A stretch of 64,000 nucleotides of DNA from Dokdonella koreensis DS-123 (GCF_001632775.1 NZ_CP015249.1:786686-850685), one strand, 5' to 3'. Positions 44,872 to 54,059 are shown, counted from the stretch's first letter. Notes: generated by a model from the sequence alone, not told the origin. Numbers and translations are program-made.

Positions 44872-46403
44872 GCCTGCCGACGCCGGTCGTGCACCACCTG
44901 GAGCAGGACGTGCTGGCACGGCTGCGGCCGGCCGTCTTCAGCTACGGGAGCGACGGCCGGTTCGCCGGCTGCAGCGGCGAGCCGGAAGCCTACGGCATCG
45001 CCGCGGCGGACCGGGCCGCCAGCGCCGAGCTGCTGGTCGACCTGTTCGTCGGCATGCCGGACGAGGCGGTCTGCGAGCTGCCGTTCATCGTGCTGCCGAA
45101 CGGCCGCAGCGCGCACGTGCATCGCCTGGCCGACGGCGCCGGCTTCCACATCGTGCTGCTCGACGCCAGCGACGAGCATGCGCGCCAGCAGGTGCAGCAG
45201 CAGATCGCCAACGAGGAGACGCTGGCGGGCCACGAGAAGAGCAAGGCGATCGGCCTGCTCAAGCGCATCCGCTCGGACCTGGAGACCCAGCGCAGCGAGC
45301 TGGAAGAGGCCAACGCACTGAAGTCGGCGCTGATCTCGACACTGAGCCACGAGTTCCGCACGCCGCTGACCTCGATCTTCGGCTACCTGCACCTGCTCGA
45401 GCGCATCGTCGGCCGCGATGCCGGCGGCATGCAGGCGCTGCGCGCGATCCAGCGCAACGCCACCTACCTGTTCACGCTGGCCGAGAACCTGCTCGAGTAC
45501 GGCCGCGGCGAAACCACCTCCGCGCTGCTGCATCCGGAGGAGATCGACCTGCTGTCGATGGCCAGCGACGTCGAGGCGATGATCCGGCCGCTCGCCGACG
45601 ACAAGCGGCTGGACCTGGTCTTCGACATCCGCGTGCGCGAGCAGGACCGGCCGGTCTACGACGAGGTCCGCGTCCGCCAGATCCTGATCAACCTGCTGTC
45701 CAATGCGGTGCGCTACACCGTGGCCGGCCGCATCGGCGCGGCATTGGCCTTCGCCGACGATCGCCTGACGATCGAGGTCAGCGACAGCGGGCCGGGCATC
45801 CCGCCCGAGTACCGCGAGCGGATCTTCGAGCCGTTCAACCGCGGCGGTCCCGGTGGGCGCAAGGGCGCCGGCCTGGGGCTGTCGATCGTGCGCCGGCTGG
45901 TCCAGCAGATGAACGGCGAGATCGAGCTGGAATCGGCACCCGGCCAGGGCAGCCGCTTCCGCGTGGTGCTGCCGCAGCAGGTGCCGGCCGACGGTACCGC
46001 GGAGGCGCCGCGCGAGCAGGCGGAGTTGTGGACGCGCGCGCGGACCGCGATCGTCGTCGACGACGATCCGGACATCGCGCACCTGCTCGAGTCGCTGCTG
46101 CTGGACCTGGGGTTCCGCGTCGAGGTGCACGGCACGGCGGCCGACGGCGAGGCGGCTGCGCTCAGGAGCGTGCCCGACGTGCTGCTGGTCGACGTGCACC
46201 TGCCCGGTGCCTCGGGCAATGCGCTGGTGTTCCGGCTGCGTTCGCAAGGCTACCGCGGCGCCATCGTCACGCTGTCGGCCAACGCCTCGCGCGAATCGCA
46301 CGATGCGGCGCTCAAGGCCGGCGCCAGCCTGTTCCTGACCAAGCCGATCGAGCTGTCGCGCTTCATCCACACGATCCAGCGCGCATTGCAGCAGGCCGGC
46401 TGA
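44868..46403 (+). CDS. hybrid sensor histidine kinase with C-terminal receiver domain
   Basis: 511 residues from GTG 44868, which overlaps the GTPase stop (GTGA). An N-terminal PAS-like domain (about 1-100) and a linker coiled coil (about 105-155, LLKRIRSDLETQRSELEEAN) precede HisKA with phospho-His161 in ISTLSHEFRTPLTS. HATPase motifs follow: N box INLLSNAVRY, G1 SDSGPGIPPEY, G2 GAGLGLSIVRRL. A receiver domain (about 390-510) has acidic VVDDDPDIAH, phospho-Asp442 in LLVDVHLPG, and the TKPIE lysine. No transmembrane helix or DNA-binding output is seen, so signal reception probably comes from the GTPase or membrane protein of the operon. Confidence 0.93.
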   Translation: MSLPTPVVHHLEQDVLARLRPAVFSYGSDGRFAGCSGEPEAYGIAAADRAASAELLVDLFVGMPDEAVCELPFIVLPNGRSAHVHRLADGAGFHIVLLDASDEHARQQVQQQIANEETLAGHEKSKAIGLLKRIRSDLETQRSELEEANALKSALISTLSHEFRTPLTSIFGYLHLLERIVGRDAGGMQALRAIQRNATYLFTLAENLLEYGRGETTSALLHPEEIDLLSMASDVEAMIRPLADDKRLDLVFDIRVREQDRPVYDEVRVRQILINLLSNAVRYTVAGRIGAALAFADDRLTIEVSDSGPGIPPEYRERIFEPFNRGGPGGRKGAGLGLSIVRRLVQQMNGEIELESAPGQGSRFRVVLPQQVPADGTAEAPREQAELWTRARTAIVVDDDPDIAHLLESLLLDLGFRVEVHGTAADGEAAALRSVPDVLLVDVHLPGASGNALVFRLRSQGYRGAIVTLSANASRESHDAALKAGASLFLTKPIELSRFIHTIQRALQQAG

Positions 46404-46417
46404 TCGCCGGCGGCGGC

Positions 46418-47245
46418 TCACCGCCGTTCGATCATCCGGCCGGGACGCCGCCGGCGGTCGAGCGGCACGACCAGGTCCGCGCAAGCGGGCAGCACCGCCA
46501 GCGCGTGCCGGCTGATGCGCTCGTAGTGCATCAGGAAGCGCCGCAGCGCGTCCCGGTCCATGGCATGGGGAGCGCCACGGCGGTGCAGGGCCTGTTCCTG
46601 CTCGGTGCGCCAGCGCTCGACGATGGTCCATCCGGGCGCCTGCAGCATCACCAGCCGGTCCAGCCTCGCGGCGAGCCGGGCGTAGTCGCCGGCGAGCTGC
46701 GCGTTGACGTGGCGGCGCCAGCGGCCGTCGCCGTCCTCGCGCCGTTCGAGCGCGTTGACCGGCCGTGCCAGTGCCGCCGGCGCCTGCGGCGGCACGCCGA
46801 TGCACCAGCCTTCGAGCACGACCAGCCGCGGTGCCGCGGTCACCGCCGCCCAGCGCGACGGCGGCAGGCGCGTGTCCGATCCCTTGTCGAAGCGCGGCAA
46901 CCGGGCCGGATGGGCCGGCGACGCGCGGCGCAGGGCGGCCAGCGTCCGCAGCAGCAGCGCGATGTCGTGCGTGCCGGGCACGCCGCGGGTGCACAACAGC
47001 GGATGGACCGCGCCGGCGAGATGATGGCGGTCGCGCCGGCCGAAGTAGAAATCGTCGAGGGCCAGCGCCCGCGCCGCGATGCCCCGCTGCATCGCGAGCG
47101 CGGCCAGCTGCGCGGCCAGGGTGCTCTTGCCGCTGCCTTGCAGGCCGCTGAGGCCGACCACCGTCCAGGCCCTGCGCGGCTGCGTCAACCGGTCCAGCAG
47201 CGCCCCGACGAAGGCCGCATCCCAGGTGTTAGCATCTCGCGCCAT
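46418..47245 (-). CDS. P-loop kinase, D-glycerate 3-kinase-like
   Basis: 275 residues. P-loop [20 protein letters not shown], then [16 protein letters not shown] and [14 protein letters not shown], which match the plant/yeast-type glycerate kinase (GLYK/YGR205W) group; [10 protein letters not shown] follows. The family phosphorylates D-glycerate at C3. The likely start ATG at 47245 shares the palindrome CATG with the divergent pdxH start; a start at 47266 would add seven residues and overlap pdxH. Its stop lies 14 bp from the hybrid kinase gene stop (convergent). Substrate is inferred from the family only. Confidence 0.8.
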   Translation of the reverse strand: MARDANTWDAAFVGALLDRLTQPRRAWTVVGLSGLQGSGKSTLAAQLAALAMQRGIAARALALDDFYFGRRDRHHLAGAVHPLLCTRGVPGTHDIALLLRTLAALRRASPAHPARLPRFDKGSDTRLPPSRWAAVTAAPRLVVLEGWCIGVPPQAPAALARPVNALERREDGDGRWRRHVNAQLAGDYARLAARLDRLVMLQAPGWTIVERWRTEQEQALHRRGAPHAMDRDALRRFLMHYERISRHALAVLPACADLVVPLDRRRRPGRMIERR

Positions 47246-47867
47246 GACCGAATCGCTTCCCCGCACCGACGACGATCCACTCTATCAGCAGGCGATCGCC
47301 GGCTTCGCCGACCTGCTCGCGCAGGCCGAGGCCGCCGGTGAGCCGGAGCCCACCGCGATGACGCTGGCGACCTGCGATGCCGACGGCCGGCTGTCGGCGC
47401 GCATCGTGCTGCTCAAGGGTGTCGGCGCGGATGGCTTCCGCTTCTTCACGAACTACGAAAGCGCCAAGGCGCAGCAACTGGCGGCCCATGCCCAGGCGGC
47501 GCTGTGCTTCCACTGGAAGCGCCTGCGCGATCAGGTGCAGGTGCGCGTGGAGGGGCGCGTGCAGCGGCTGCCGGCGGAGGCGTCCGATGCATACTTCGCG
47601 CGCCGGCCGCGCGGCAGCCAGCTGGGTGCCTGGGCATCGCTGCAGTCGCAGACGCTGCCGGACCGTGCGACCTTCGAGGCGCGCTACGCCGAGCTCGAGC
47701 ACCGCTACGCCGACATGCCGGTCCCGCGGCCGCCGCACTGGGGTGGCTACCGGCTGGTGCCGGACCGCATCGAGTTCTGGTTCGGCGCCCAGTACCGCCT
47801 GCACGACCGGGATCTCTACGAGCGCGGCGCCGACGGCCGCTGGTCGCGCCGCAACCTCTATCCGTGA
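47244..47867 (+). CDS. pdxH: pyridoxamine 5'-phosphate oxidase
   Basis: 207 residues. FMN enzyme that makes pyridoxal 5'-phosphate from pyridoxine/pyridoxamine phosphate, a cofactor needed by the nearby YggS- and GcvP-type proteins. Visible motifs: [51 protein letters not shown] and the C-terminal [19 protein letters not shown] typical of PdxH. ATG 47244 gives the standard lead ([20 protein letters not shown]). The stop and the next gene's start overlap by one base (TGATG). Confidence 0.96.
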   Translation: MTESLPRTDDDPLYQQAIAGFADLLAQAEAAGEPEPTAMTLATCDADGRLSARIVLLKGVGADGFRFFTNYESAKAQQLAAHAQAALCFHWKRLRDQVQVRVEGRVQRLPAEASDAYFARRPRGSQLGAWASLQSQTLPDRATFEARYAELEHRYADMPVPRPPHWGGYRLVPDRIEFWFGAQYRLHDRDLYERGADGRWSRRNLYP

Positions 47868-48673
47868 TGGCCGGTCCGCGGCGCATCGTCTGCCTGACCG
47901 AGGAACCGACCGAGGTCCTGTACGCGATCGGCGAGCAGGACCGCATCGTCGGCATTTCCGGCTTCACCGTGCGGCCGCCGCAGGCGCGGCGCGAGAAGCC
48001 CAAGGTATCGGCGTTCACCAGCGCGAAGATCGATGCGATCCTGGCCCTCGAACCGGACCTGGCGATCGGTTTCTCCGACATCCAGGCCGACATCGCCCAG
48101 GCGCTGATCCGTGCCGGCGTCGAGGTCTGGATCAGCAACCATCGCAGCGTCGAGGGGATCGTCGACTACATCCGCCGGCTCGGCGGCCTGGTCGGTGCTG
48201 CCGCCGCGGCCGAGGCGCTGGCAGCGCGTGCCGAAGCACACATCGCGCAGGTCCGGCGGGCGGCGGCTCAGCTGCCGCGCCGGCCGCGCGTCTACTTCGA
48301 GGAATGGGACGATCCGCCGATCACCGGCATCCGCTGGGTCGCCGAGCTGATCCGCATCGCCGGCGGCGAGGACGTGTTCCCCGAGCGCGCCGAGAAGTCG
48401 CTGGCGCGCGATCGCATCCTGGCCGACCCGGCCGAGGTGATCCGCCGCGCGCCGGATCTCATCATCGGCTCGTGGTGCGGCAAGCGCTTCCGTCCCGAGC
48501 AGGTGGCAGCCCGGCCGGGCTGGGACACGATCCCGGCCGTGCGTCACGGCCGCGTGCACGAGATCAAGTCGCCGATCATCCTGCAGCCGGGCCCGGCCGC
48601 GCTGTTCGACGGCCTCGACGCCCTGCACCGGCTGATCGCGGCAGCGGCGGACGAGGGCGCACCGGCCGCGTGA
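47867..48673 (+). CDS. BtuF-like cobalamin-binding protein without signal peptide
   Basis: 268 residues with the two-lobed BtuF/FhuD-type substrate-binding fold (IVCLTEEPTEVLYAIGEQDR, IDAILALEPDLAIGFSDIQA, YFEEWDDPPITGIRWVAELI). Binding proteins of this fold work in the periplasm, but this one starts with no signal sequence ([10 protein letters not shown]), so it is predicted cytosolic; similar leaderless proteins are known to be named cobalamin-binding without transport genes nearby. Its ATG overlaps the pdxH stop, implying one transcript. The ligand (corrinoid, other cofactor or signal) is not determined. Confidence 0.82.
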   Translation: MAGPRRIVCLTEEPTEVLYAIGEQDRIVGISGFTVRPPQARREKPKVSAFTSAKIDAILALEPDLAIGFSDIQADIAQALIRAGVEVWISNHRSVEGIVDYIRRLGGLVGAAAAAEALAARAEAHIAQVRRAAAQLPRRPRVYFEEWDDPPITGIRWVAELIRIAGGEDVFPERAEKSLARDRILADPAEVIRRAPDLIIGSWCGKRFRPEQVAARPGWDTIPAVRHGRVHEIKSPIILQPGPAALFDGLDALHRLIAAAADEGAPAA

Positions 48674-48735
48674 GGGAACCTGGACGGCGCCGGAAGGTCT
48701 TTCCACGCAGGTTTTCAGCAAGCTGGGCGAATGGC

Positions 48736-50070
48736 ATGAAGTCACGGCACGACGGGGGCGGCTTCGGCGCGCCGCAAGCGGGGCGGTTCGATACGATCGA
48801 GGCGGACGTGCCTTTGGTCGGTGCCGGGGTCCAGGCGCGCAGCGGCGAGCTGGCGGCGGCCTTTGCGGCGGCGCGGCCGTTCCGTCATGCGGTGATTCCC
48901 GATTTCCTCGATCGTGCGCTCTGCGAGCGCCTGCTGGCCGACTTCCCGGACTTCGAGGCACGCCATGCCCTCAACGAGATGGGCAAGGTCGGCGGCAAGG
49001 CGGTGCGCATGGATGTGCGCGACCTGTCCGACAGCTACCGCGCGCTCGATGCGCTCCTGCAGACCGAGGCCTTCCTCGGACTGATCTCGCGCATCACCGG
49101 CATTCCGGACCTGCTCTACGATCCGGACTACATCGGTGGCGGCACGCACGAGAACCGCGACGGCCAGGGGCTCGATGCGCATGTGGACTTCAACTACCAC
49201 CCTCGCACGCGCTGGCACCGGCGGATCAACCTGATCGTCTACCTCAATCACGACTGGCACGAGGCGTGGGGCGGCGCGCTGGAACTGCATGCCGATCCGT
49301 GGGCCGAGGGCTCCGGCCAGGCCGTGCGGATCGCACCGACGTTCAATACCTGCGCGTTGTTCGAGACCACCGAGCACTCCTGGCACGGCTTCTCGGCGAT
49401 CCGGTTGCCCGAGGCGGCACGGGCGCGCTCGCGAAAATCGTTCGCGATCTACCTGTACACGCGCGAGCGGCCGGCCGAGGAGACCGCGCCGCCGCACGGG
49501 ACGATCTACGTGCCCGACGCGATGCCGGCGACGTGGGAGGTCGGGCGCCGGCTCGATGAAGCCGACGTCGGCGACGCCAGACGCCGGTTCAGCCGCCTGC
49601 GCACGCAACTGCGTTACCTCTACGATCGCGAGCGCCAGTTCGGCGCGCAGATCCAGGCGCTGGAGCGGGCGCTCGCGGAGGCGCGGGCCGCCCAGCGCCT
49701 GCCGCTGCAGGGCTATGCGACGCAGCCGCGGGGCGTCAGCGGGCTGTGGCCGGACGGCTGGGTCGGGCCGGACCTGAGCGCGGCGCTGGTACCGGTGCGG
49801 GCCGCCAAGGCGCTGGAGCTGGAGGTCTGGGCGCCGCCGCAACTGGCGCAAGGGACCGAGCTGGCGATCCGCCTGGGCGCGGAACAGCACGCGGCCACGC
49901 TGCGGCCCGGTGCGAGGACGACGCTGCGCCTGCCGTTGAAGGTGGCGACCGGCAGCGAGGCGCTGCTGGAGATCCGCAGTGTGCGCACCTGGACGCCGAG
50001 CGCCGACGGCAGCTCGGGCGACGAGCGCGCGCTGGCATTCCGCCTGCTCGACGCGCGGCTGGTGCACTGA
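48736..50070 (+). CDS. 2-oxoglutarate/Fe(II)-dependent oxygenase (prolyl 4-hydroxylase-like)
   Basis: 444 residues. The N-terminal part has a Fe(II)/2OG jelly roll: H149-x-D151 in LDAHVDFNYHP and distal H217 in EHSWHGFSAIRLP, with RKSFAIYLYTRE as the strand carrying the 2OG-binding basic residue. After about residue 285 a coiled-coil-like RRFSRLRTQLRYLYDRERQF leads into a C-terminal all-beta domain (about 345-444) resembling a carbohydrate-binding or Ig-like module. Such enzymes with accessory domains often modify surface glycans or proteins. Substrate unknown. ATG 48736 precedes the conserved core. It follows the BtuF-like gene by 62 bp. Confidence 0.82.
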   Translation: MKSRHDGGGFGAPQAGRFDTIEADVPLVGAGVQARSGELAAAFAAARPFRHAVIPDFLDRALCERLLADFPDFEARHALNEMGKVGGKAVRMDVRDLSDSYRALDALLQTEAFLGLISRITGIPDLLYDPDYIGGGTHENRDGQGLDAHVDFNYHPRTRWHRRINLIVYLNHDWHEAWGGALELHADPWAEGSGQAVRIAPTFNTCALFETTEHSWHGFSAIRLPEAARARSRKSFAIYLYTRERPAEETAPPHGTIYVPDAMPATWEVGRRLDEADVGDARRRFSRLRTQLRYLYDRERQFGAQIQALERALAEARAAQRLPLQGYATQPRGVSGLWPDGWVGPDLSAALVPVRAAKALELEVWAPPQLAQGTELAIRLGAEQHAATLRPGARTTLRLPLKVATGSEALLEIRSVRTWTPSADGSSGDERALAFRLLDARLVH

Positions 50071-50111
50071 ACCACGGCGGGCCGGTCGTCGACCCGCACG
50101 CCGCGTGGGCG

Positions 50112-50546
50112 TCAGTCGGCCGGGAATTCGCGCTGGAAGCGCACGGTCTCGGTGCTGCCGCCTTCCGGGCGTACCTGCAGCGTGAAGCGCCAGGTGTCGG
50201 GGCGGCGCAACGGGATTTCGGCGAGGTAGTCGATCGCGTCCTCGCCGCGCACTTCGCGGAAGCGCAGCGGCAGCGGTTCGCCGAGCAGGCTCTGCGCCGT
50301 GCCCTCGATCCGCGCGGGAACCGCCGGGTCGCTGCCGTCGCCCTGCGTGCGGCGCACGATGACGGTCAGCAGCGCACGCCGCTCGGAGCGTTCCACGCCG
50401 TAGCGACGTGCGACCTCCGGATGCAGGCGATCGGCCGGCAGCACGCTGTAGAGGATCGTGTAGCCGCCGGCTTCGTGCTGCTGGGCGGTGGCGGCGGCCG
50501 GCAGCAGGGCCAACAGCCACGCCGCGAGGGCGATCGTGCGCGTCAT
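50112..50546 (-). CDS. DUF4426 secreted protein
   Basis: 144 residues with a Sec signal peptide (IALAAWLLALLPAAATAQ, cleaved near residue 21). The mature beta-rich domain (GGYTILYSVLPADRLHPEVA, RALLTVIVRRTQGDGSD) matches the DUF4426 family found in the proC-yggT region of Pseudomonas and Xanthomonadales. Function unknown. It lies 4 bp downstream of yggT and belongs to the yggS-proC-yggT unit. Confidence 0.85.
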   Translation of the reverse strand: MTRTIALAAWLLALLPAAATAQQHEAGGYTILYSVLPADRLHPEVARRYGVERSERRALLTVIVRRTQGDGSDPAVPARIEGTAQSLLGEPLPLRFREVRGEDAIDYLAEIPLRRPDTWRFTLQVRPEGGSTETVRFQREFPAD

Positions 50547-50550
50547 GGCC

Positions 50551-51129
50551 TCAGCCGCCCTGCGCCAGGCGCGAGCCGAGGTCGAGCAGCGGCTGCACGA
50601 GCAGGACGCGGGCCAGCGTGATCAGCAGCCAGGCGATCATCGGCGAGAAGTCGATGCCGCCGAACGCCGGCAGCGCGCGCTGCAGCGGGCGCAGCACCGG
50701 ATCGGTCAGCTGGTAGACCAGCGGCACGATCGGATGGTGGGTGTTGCCGGCGAAGAAGCTCAGGATGATGCGGACCAGGATCAGGCCGAGGTACAGCAGC
50801 AGCACGAAACCGATCAGGTCGGCCAGCGCCATGACGGCCAGGCCCGCGATCGCCGGCGCGATGCCGGCCAGCGCGAACAGCAGCGCGAGCTTGATCGCAC
50901 ACAGCAGCCAGGCCAGTGCGATGCCGGCGATGTCGATGGTGCGCCAGGCCGGGATCAGGCGGCGCAGCGGCATCAGCACCGGATTGGTCGCCTTGTAGAG
51001 GAACTGGCAGATCGGGTTGTAGAAGTTCGCGCGGACCCATTGCAGCAGCACGCGCAGGACCACCAGGGCGATCAGCACGCCGAAGATGAAGCGGATCAGG
51101 ATCTGGCCGGCGTCGGCGAAGTAGCTCAT
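50551..51129 (-). CDS. yggT: YggT-family integral membrane protein
   Basis: 192 residues with two repeats of the YggT domain, each a pair of transmembrane helices (VLRVLLQWVRANFYNPICQF and ILSFFAGNTHHPIVPLVYQL flank the hydrophobic helices). The family is linked to osmotic/cation stress and to cell-division region genes. It sits between proC and DUF4426 with 14-bp and 4-bp gaps, the standard gamma-proteobacterial order. Confidence 0.92.
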   Translation of the reverse strand: MSYFADAGQILIRFIFGVLIALVVLRVLLQWVRANFYNPICQFLYKATNPVLMPLRRLIPAWRTIDIAGIALAWLLCAIKLALLFALAGIAPAIAGLAVMALADLIGFVLLLYLGLILVRIILSFFAGNTHHPIVPLVYQLTDPVLRPLQRALPAFGGIDFSPMIAWLLITLARVLLVQPLLDLGSRLAQGG

Positions 51130-51143
51130 GGGTCAAGGTCCGT

Positions 51144-51968
51144 TCAATGGGCGGCCGACAGCGCGCGGCCGCGCTGCACGGCGGCCTCGACCGCCTGGCC
51201 GACCAGGCGGCGGAAGTCGCCGGCGGCGAAGGCCTCGAGCGCGGCCTGGGTGGTGCCGCCCGGCGAGGTCACGCGCTCGCGCAGCGTGGCCGGCGGCTCG
51301 CCGCTCTCGACCAGCATGCGGCCGGCGCCGAGACAGGTCTGGGTCGCCAGTGCGCGTGCGGTCTCGCGCGGCAGCCCGTGGGCGACCGCGGCGTCTTCCA
51401 GCGCTTCGACCAGCAGGAAGAAATAGGCCGGCCCCGAGCCCGACAGCGCGGTCACGGCATCCATCAGGTCCTCGCGTGCGATCCAGGCGGTACGGCCGGC
51501 GGCGGTGAGCAGGGCCTCGGCCTGCGCACGCTGGTCCGCCGTGGCGGCGGCGTTGGCGATCAGGCCGGTGGCGCCCGCGCCGATCAGCGCGGGCGTATTG
51601 GGCATCGCGCGCACGATCGGGAAGCCGCCGCCGAGCCAGGTGTCGATCTGGTCGATGCGGACGCCGGCGGCGATCGAGACCAGCAGCGGCCGGCGTGCGG
51701 CGATCCTCGGACCGAGCGCGGCACAGACGGCGCCGAGCACCTGGGGCTTGACCGCGAGCACCACCAGGTCGGCACCGGCGACGGCGTCGACGGCCTCGGC
51801 ATGCACGGCGACGCCGAAGTCGCGCGCAAGCTGCGCGCGCCGGGCGGCATCGGGCTCGGCCACCTGGATCCGGGCCGGGGCCGTGCCGGTGCGGGTCATC
51901 GCCCCGATCAGGCTGTGCGCCATGTTGCCGCCGCCGACGAAGGCGACGGCCGGGTCGGTGTGGGACAT
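51144..51968 (-). CDS. proC: pyrroline-5-carboxylate reductase
   Basis: 274 residues. Last step of proline synthesis, NAD(P)H-dependent. The dinucleotide loop is AFVGGGNMAHSLIGAMTRTG; VLAVKPQVLGAV, FPIVRAMPNTPALIGAGATG, and the signature SGSGPAYFFLLVEALEDAAV followed by TSPGGTTQAALEAF are diagnostic. ATG 51968 gives MSHTDPAVAFVGGGN; the 13 upstream in-frame residues are not family-like. Upstream of yggT, downstream of yggS (93-bp gap). Confidence 0.96.
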   Translation of the reverse strand: MSHTDPAVAFVGGGNMAHSLIGAMTRTGTAPARIQVAEPDAARRAQLARDFGVAVHAEAVDAVAGADLVVLAVKPQVLGAVCAALGPRIAARRPLLVSIAAGVRIDQIDTWLGGGFPIVRAMPNTPALIGAGATGLIANAAATADQRAQAEALLTAAGRTAWIAREDLMDAVTALSGSGPAYFFLLVEALEDAAVAHGLPRETARALATQTCLGAGRMLVESGEPPATLRERVTSPGGTTQAALEAFAAGDFRRLVGQAVEAAVQRGRALSAAH

Positions 51969-52061
51969 GCGGGAGCTACCGGTCGTTGCGGAGCGCAAGG
52001 ATAGCAAGTCCGCACCGTTTCCCGTGGTCCTACGCGCCGTTCGCGCGGCCCGCCGGCGGCC

Positions 52062-52742
52062 TCACCGCCGTGCGCCGAACAGCGCCGTGCCGATGCGCAC
52101 CAGCGTCGCGCCTTCGCCGATCGCCTGCTCGAAGTCGCCGGACATGCCGAGCGAGAGCGTATCGGCGCCGGGGTGGTCCTGCCGCAGCTGCACGAACAAG
52201 GTCCGCATGCGTGCGAACGCCGCGTGGCGCCGTCCGGCATCCGGCCACGGCGCCGGGATCGCCATCAGTCCGCGCAGGCGCAGGCGCGGCTGCGCGGCGA
52301 CGGCCTGCGCCAGCGCGCCGACCTCGTCGGGCCGGCAGCCCGACTTGCTGGCCTCGGCGTCGATGTCGACCTGGATCAGCACGTTCAGCGGTGGCCGTCC
52401 GGGCGGCCGGTAGTGCGCCAGCGGCTCGACCAGCCTGGCGCGATCGAGGGTCTGCAGCCAGTCGAAGCGCTCGGCCGCTTCGCGGCACTTGTTCGACTGC
52501 AGCGCGCCGATCAGGTGCCATTCGAGGTCGAGGTCGGCGAGTACCGCCTGCTTGGCCAGGGCTTCCTGCACGTAGTTCTCGCCGAAGGCACGCTGGCCGG
52601 CGCCCGCCAGCACGCGGATCGCCGCGGCCGGCTGGCCCTTGGTCACGGCGAGCAGGCGTGCGCCGCCGGGCCGGCCGGCCGCCGTGGCGGCCTCGTCGAT
52701 GCGCCGCAGGATCGAGGCATGGGCGGTTTGGCCGTGCGTCAC
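52062..52742 (-). CDS. yggS: YggS-family pyridoxal phosphate homeostasis protein
   Basis: 226 residues from a GTG at 52742 (VTHGQTAHASILRR). PLP Schiff-base lysine is in LLAVTKGQPAAAIRVLAGAG; FGENYVQEALAKQA, WHLIGALQSNKCREAAERFD and TLSLGMSGDFEQAIGEGATL are conserved in the alanine-racemase-like fold. YggS controls free PLP and amino-acid balance and has no known catalysis. Upstream ATGs to 52838 would give a non-conserved Arg-rich lead. Divergent from pilT, the standard arrangement. Confidence 0.93.
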   Translation of the reverse strand: MTHGQTAHASILRRIDEAATAAGRPGGARLLAVTKGQPAAAIRVLAGAGQRAFGENYVQEALAKQAVLADLDLEWHLIGALQSNKCREAAERFDWLQTLDRARLVEPLAHYRPPGRPPLNVLIQVDIDAEASKSGCRPDEVGALAQAVAAQPRLRLRGLMAIPAPWPDAGRRHAAFARMRTLFVQLRQDHPGADTLSLGMSGDFEQAIGEGATLVRIGTALFGARR

Positions 52743-52842
52743 GGGCGGGCGTCCCGAGGGCGCGGACCGGCGCCGCTGGCCGGCGTGCGAAGGGCGCGGA
52801 AGGCACCGCCGCAGCGGCGGCCAAGGGGCGCAGCGCATCTCA

Positions 52843-52870
52843 TTTCAAACCTCGTGACACGCTCTATACT
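52843..52870 (+). promoter_or_regulatory. candidate pilT promoter
   Basis: TTTCAA (52843-52848) and TATACT (52865-52870) are spaced by 16 bp, 48 bp before the pilT ATG. The -10 is good, the -35 weak. Confidence 0.4.
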
Positions 52871-52918
52871 GCCGCGGCCCGGCAACCACGATTGCCGTAC
52901 CGTGCGGGGGAGTGTTCG

Positions 52919-53956
52919 ATGGACATCGCGGAACTGCTGGCATTCTCGGTCAAGAACAAGGCGTCGGACCTGCATCTTTCGGCCGGCCTGCCGCCGATGA
53001 TCCGGGTCGACGGCGATGTCCGCCGCATCAACATCCCGGCGCTGGACCACAAGCAGATCCACGGCCTGATCTACGACATCATGTCGGACAAGCAGCGCCG
53101 CGACTACGAGGAATTCCTCGAGGTCGACTTCTCGTTCGAGATCCCCGGCCTGGCGCGCTTCCGCGTCAACGCATTCAACCAGAACCGCGGCTCGGGTGCG
53201 GTGTTCCGTACGATTCCCTCGGAAGTCCTGACGCTGGAGGACCTGGGCTGCCCGAAGGTCTTCAAGGAGCTGATCGAGCAGCCGCAGGGCCTGATCCTGG
53301 TCACCGGGCCCACCGGCTCGGGCAAGTCGACCACGCTGGCGGCGATGGTCGACCACGTCAACAAGAACGAATACGCGCACATCCTCAGCGTCGAGGACCC
53401 GATCGAGTTCGTCCACACCTCGCAGAAGTGCCTGATCAACCAGCGCGAGGTGCACCGCGACACCCACGGCTTCAACGAGGCGCTGCGCTCGGCGCTGCGC
53501 GAGGACCCGGACTACATCCTGGTCGGCGAGCTGCGCGACCTGGAGACGATCCGCCTGGCGCTGACCGCGGCGGAGACCGGCCACCTGGTGTTCGCGACGC
53601 TGCACACCAGCTCCGCGGCGAAGACGATCGACCGCATCATCGACGTGTTCCCGGCCGGCGAGAAGCCGATGGTGCGCTCGATGCTGTCGGAGAGCCTGCG
53701 CGCGGTGATCTCCCAGACGCTGCTGAAGAAGGTCGGCGGCGGACGCATCGCGGCGCACGAGATCATGGTCGGCATACCGGCCATCCGCAACCTGATCCGC
53801 GAGGACAAGGTCGCCCAGATGTACTCGGCGATCCAGACCGGCCAGCAGCACGGCATGCAGACGCTCGACCAGTGCCTGCAGGACCTGGTCCGGCGCGGCC
53901 TGGTGACCCGCCAGCAGGCGATCGCGTACGCCAAGAACAAGGAAATCTTCAAGTAG
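52919..53956 (+). CDS. pilT: type IV pilus retraction ATPase PilT
   Basis: 345 residues, the usual PilT length. Powers pilus retraction and twitching motility as a hexamer at the pilus base. Walker A is [10 protein letters not shown] (residues 130-139), the Asp box [20 protein letters not shown], the His box [20 protein letters not shown], and AIRNLIRED, the PilT-specific C-terminal motif, is present. In Pseudomonas pilU usually follows; here the next gene is gcvT. Divergent from yggS. Confidence 0.97.
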   Translation: MDIAELLAFSVKNKASDLHLSAGLPPMIRVDGDVRRINIPALDHKQIHGLIYDIMSDKQRRDYEEFLEVDFSFEIPGLARFRVNAFNQNRGSGAVFRTIPSEVLTLEDLGCPKVFKELIEQPQGLILVTGPTGSGKSTTLAAMVDHVNKNEYAHILSVEDPIEFVHTSQKCLINQREVHRDTHGFNEALRSALREDPDYILVGELRDLETIRLALTAAETGHLVFATLHTSSAAKTIDRIIDVFPAGEKPMVRSMLSESLRAVISQTLLKKVGGGRIAAHEIMVGIPAIRNLIREDKVAQMYSAIQTGQQHGMQTLDQCLQDLVRRGLVTRQQAIAYAKNKEIFK

Positions 53957-53966
53957 CCGACGCCCC

Positions 53967-53990
53967 CGGCGCCGCCGGCACGGCGCCGTT
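53967..53990 (+). terminator. hairpin after pilT
   Basis: CGGCGCCG (53967-53974) pairs with CGGCGCCG (53981-53988), both self-complementary, around a 6-base loop CCGGCA, and is followed by TT. It starts 11 bp after the pilT stop and probably ends its transcript. Confidence 0.55.
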
Positions 53991-54059
53991 GTCGCGCAGG
54001 CCCTTGGCCGCAGCCGCCGTGGCGCCGATAATGCGCGCCTTCTTTTCCCGGACGCGGCG

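Noticed and set aside
53957-54059. Possible glycine riboswitch ahead of gcvT
   Set aside because: The gap is only 103 bp and holds a simple GC hairpin; no tandem glycine-aptamer features were seen.
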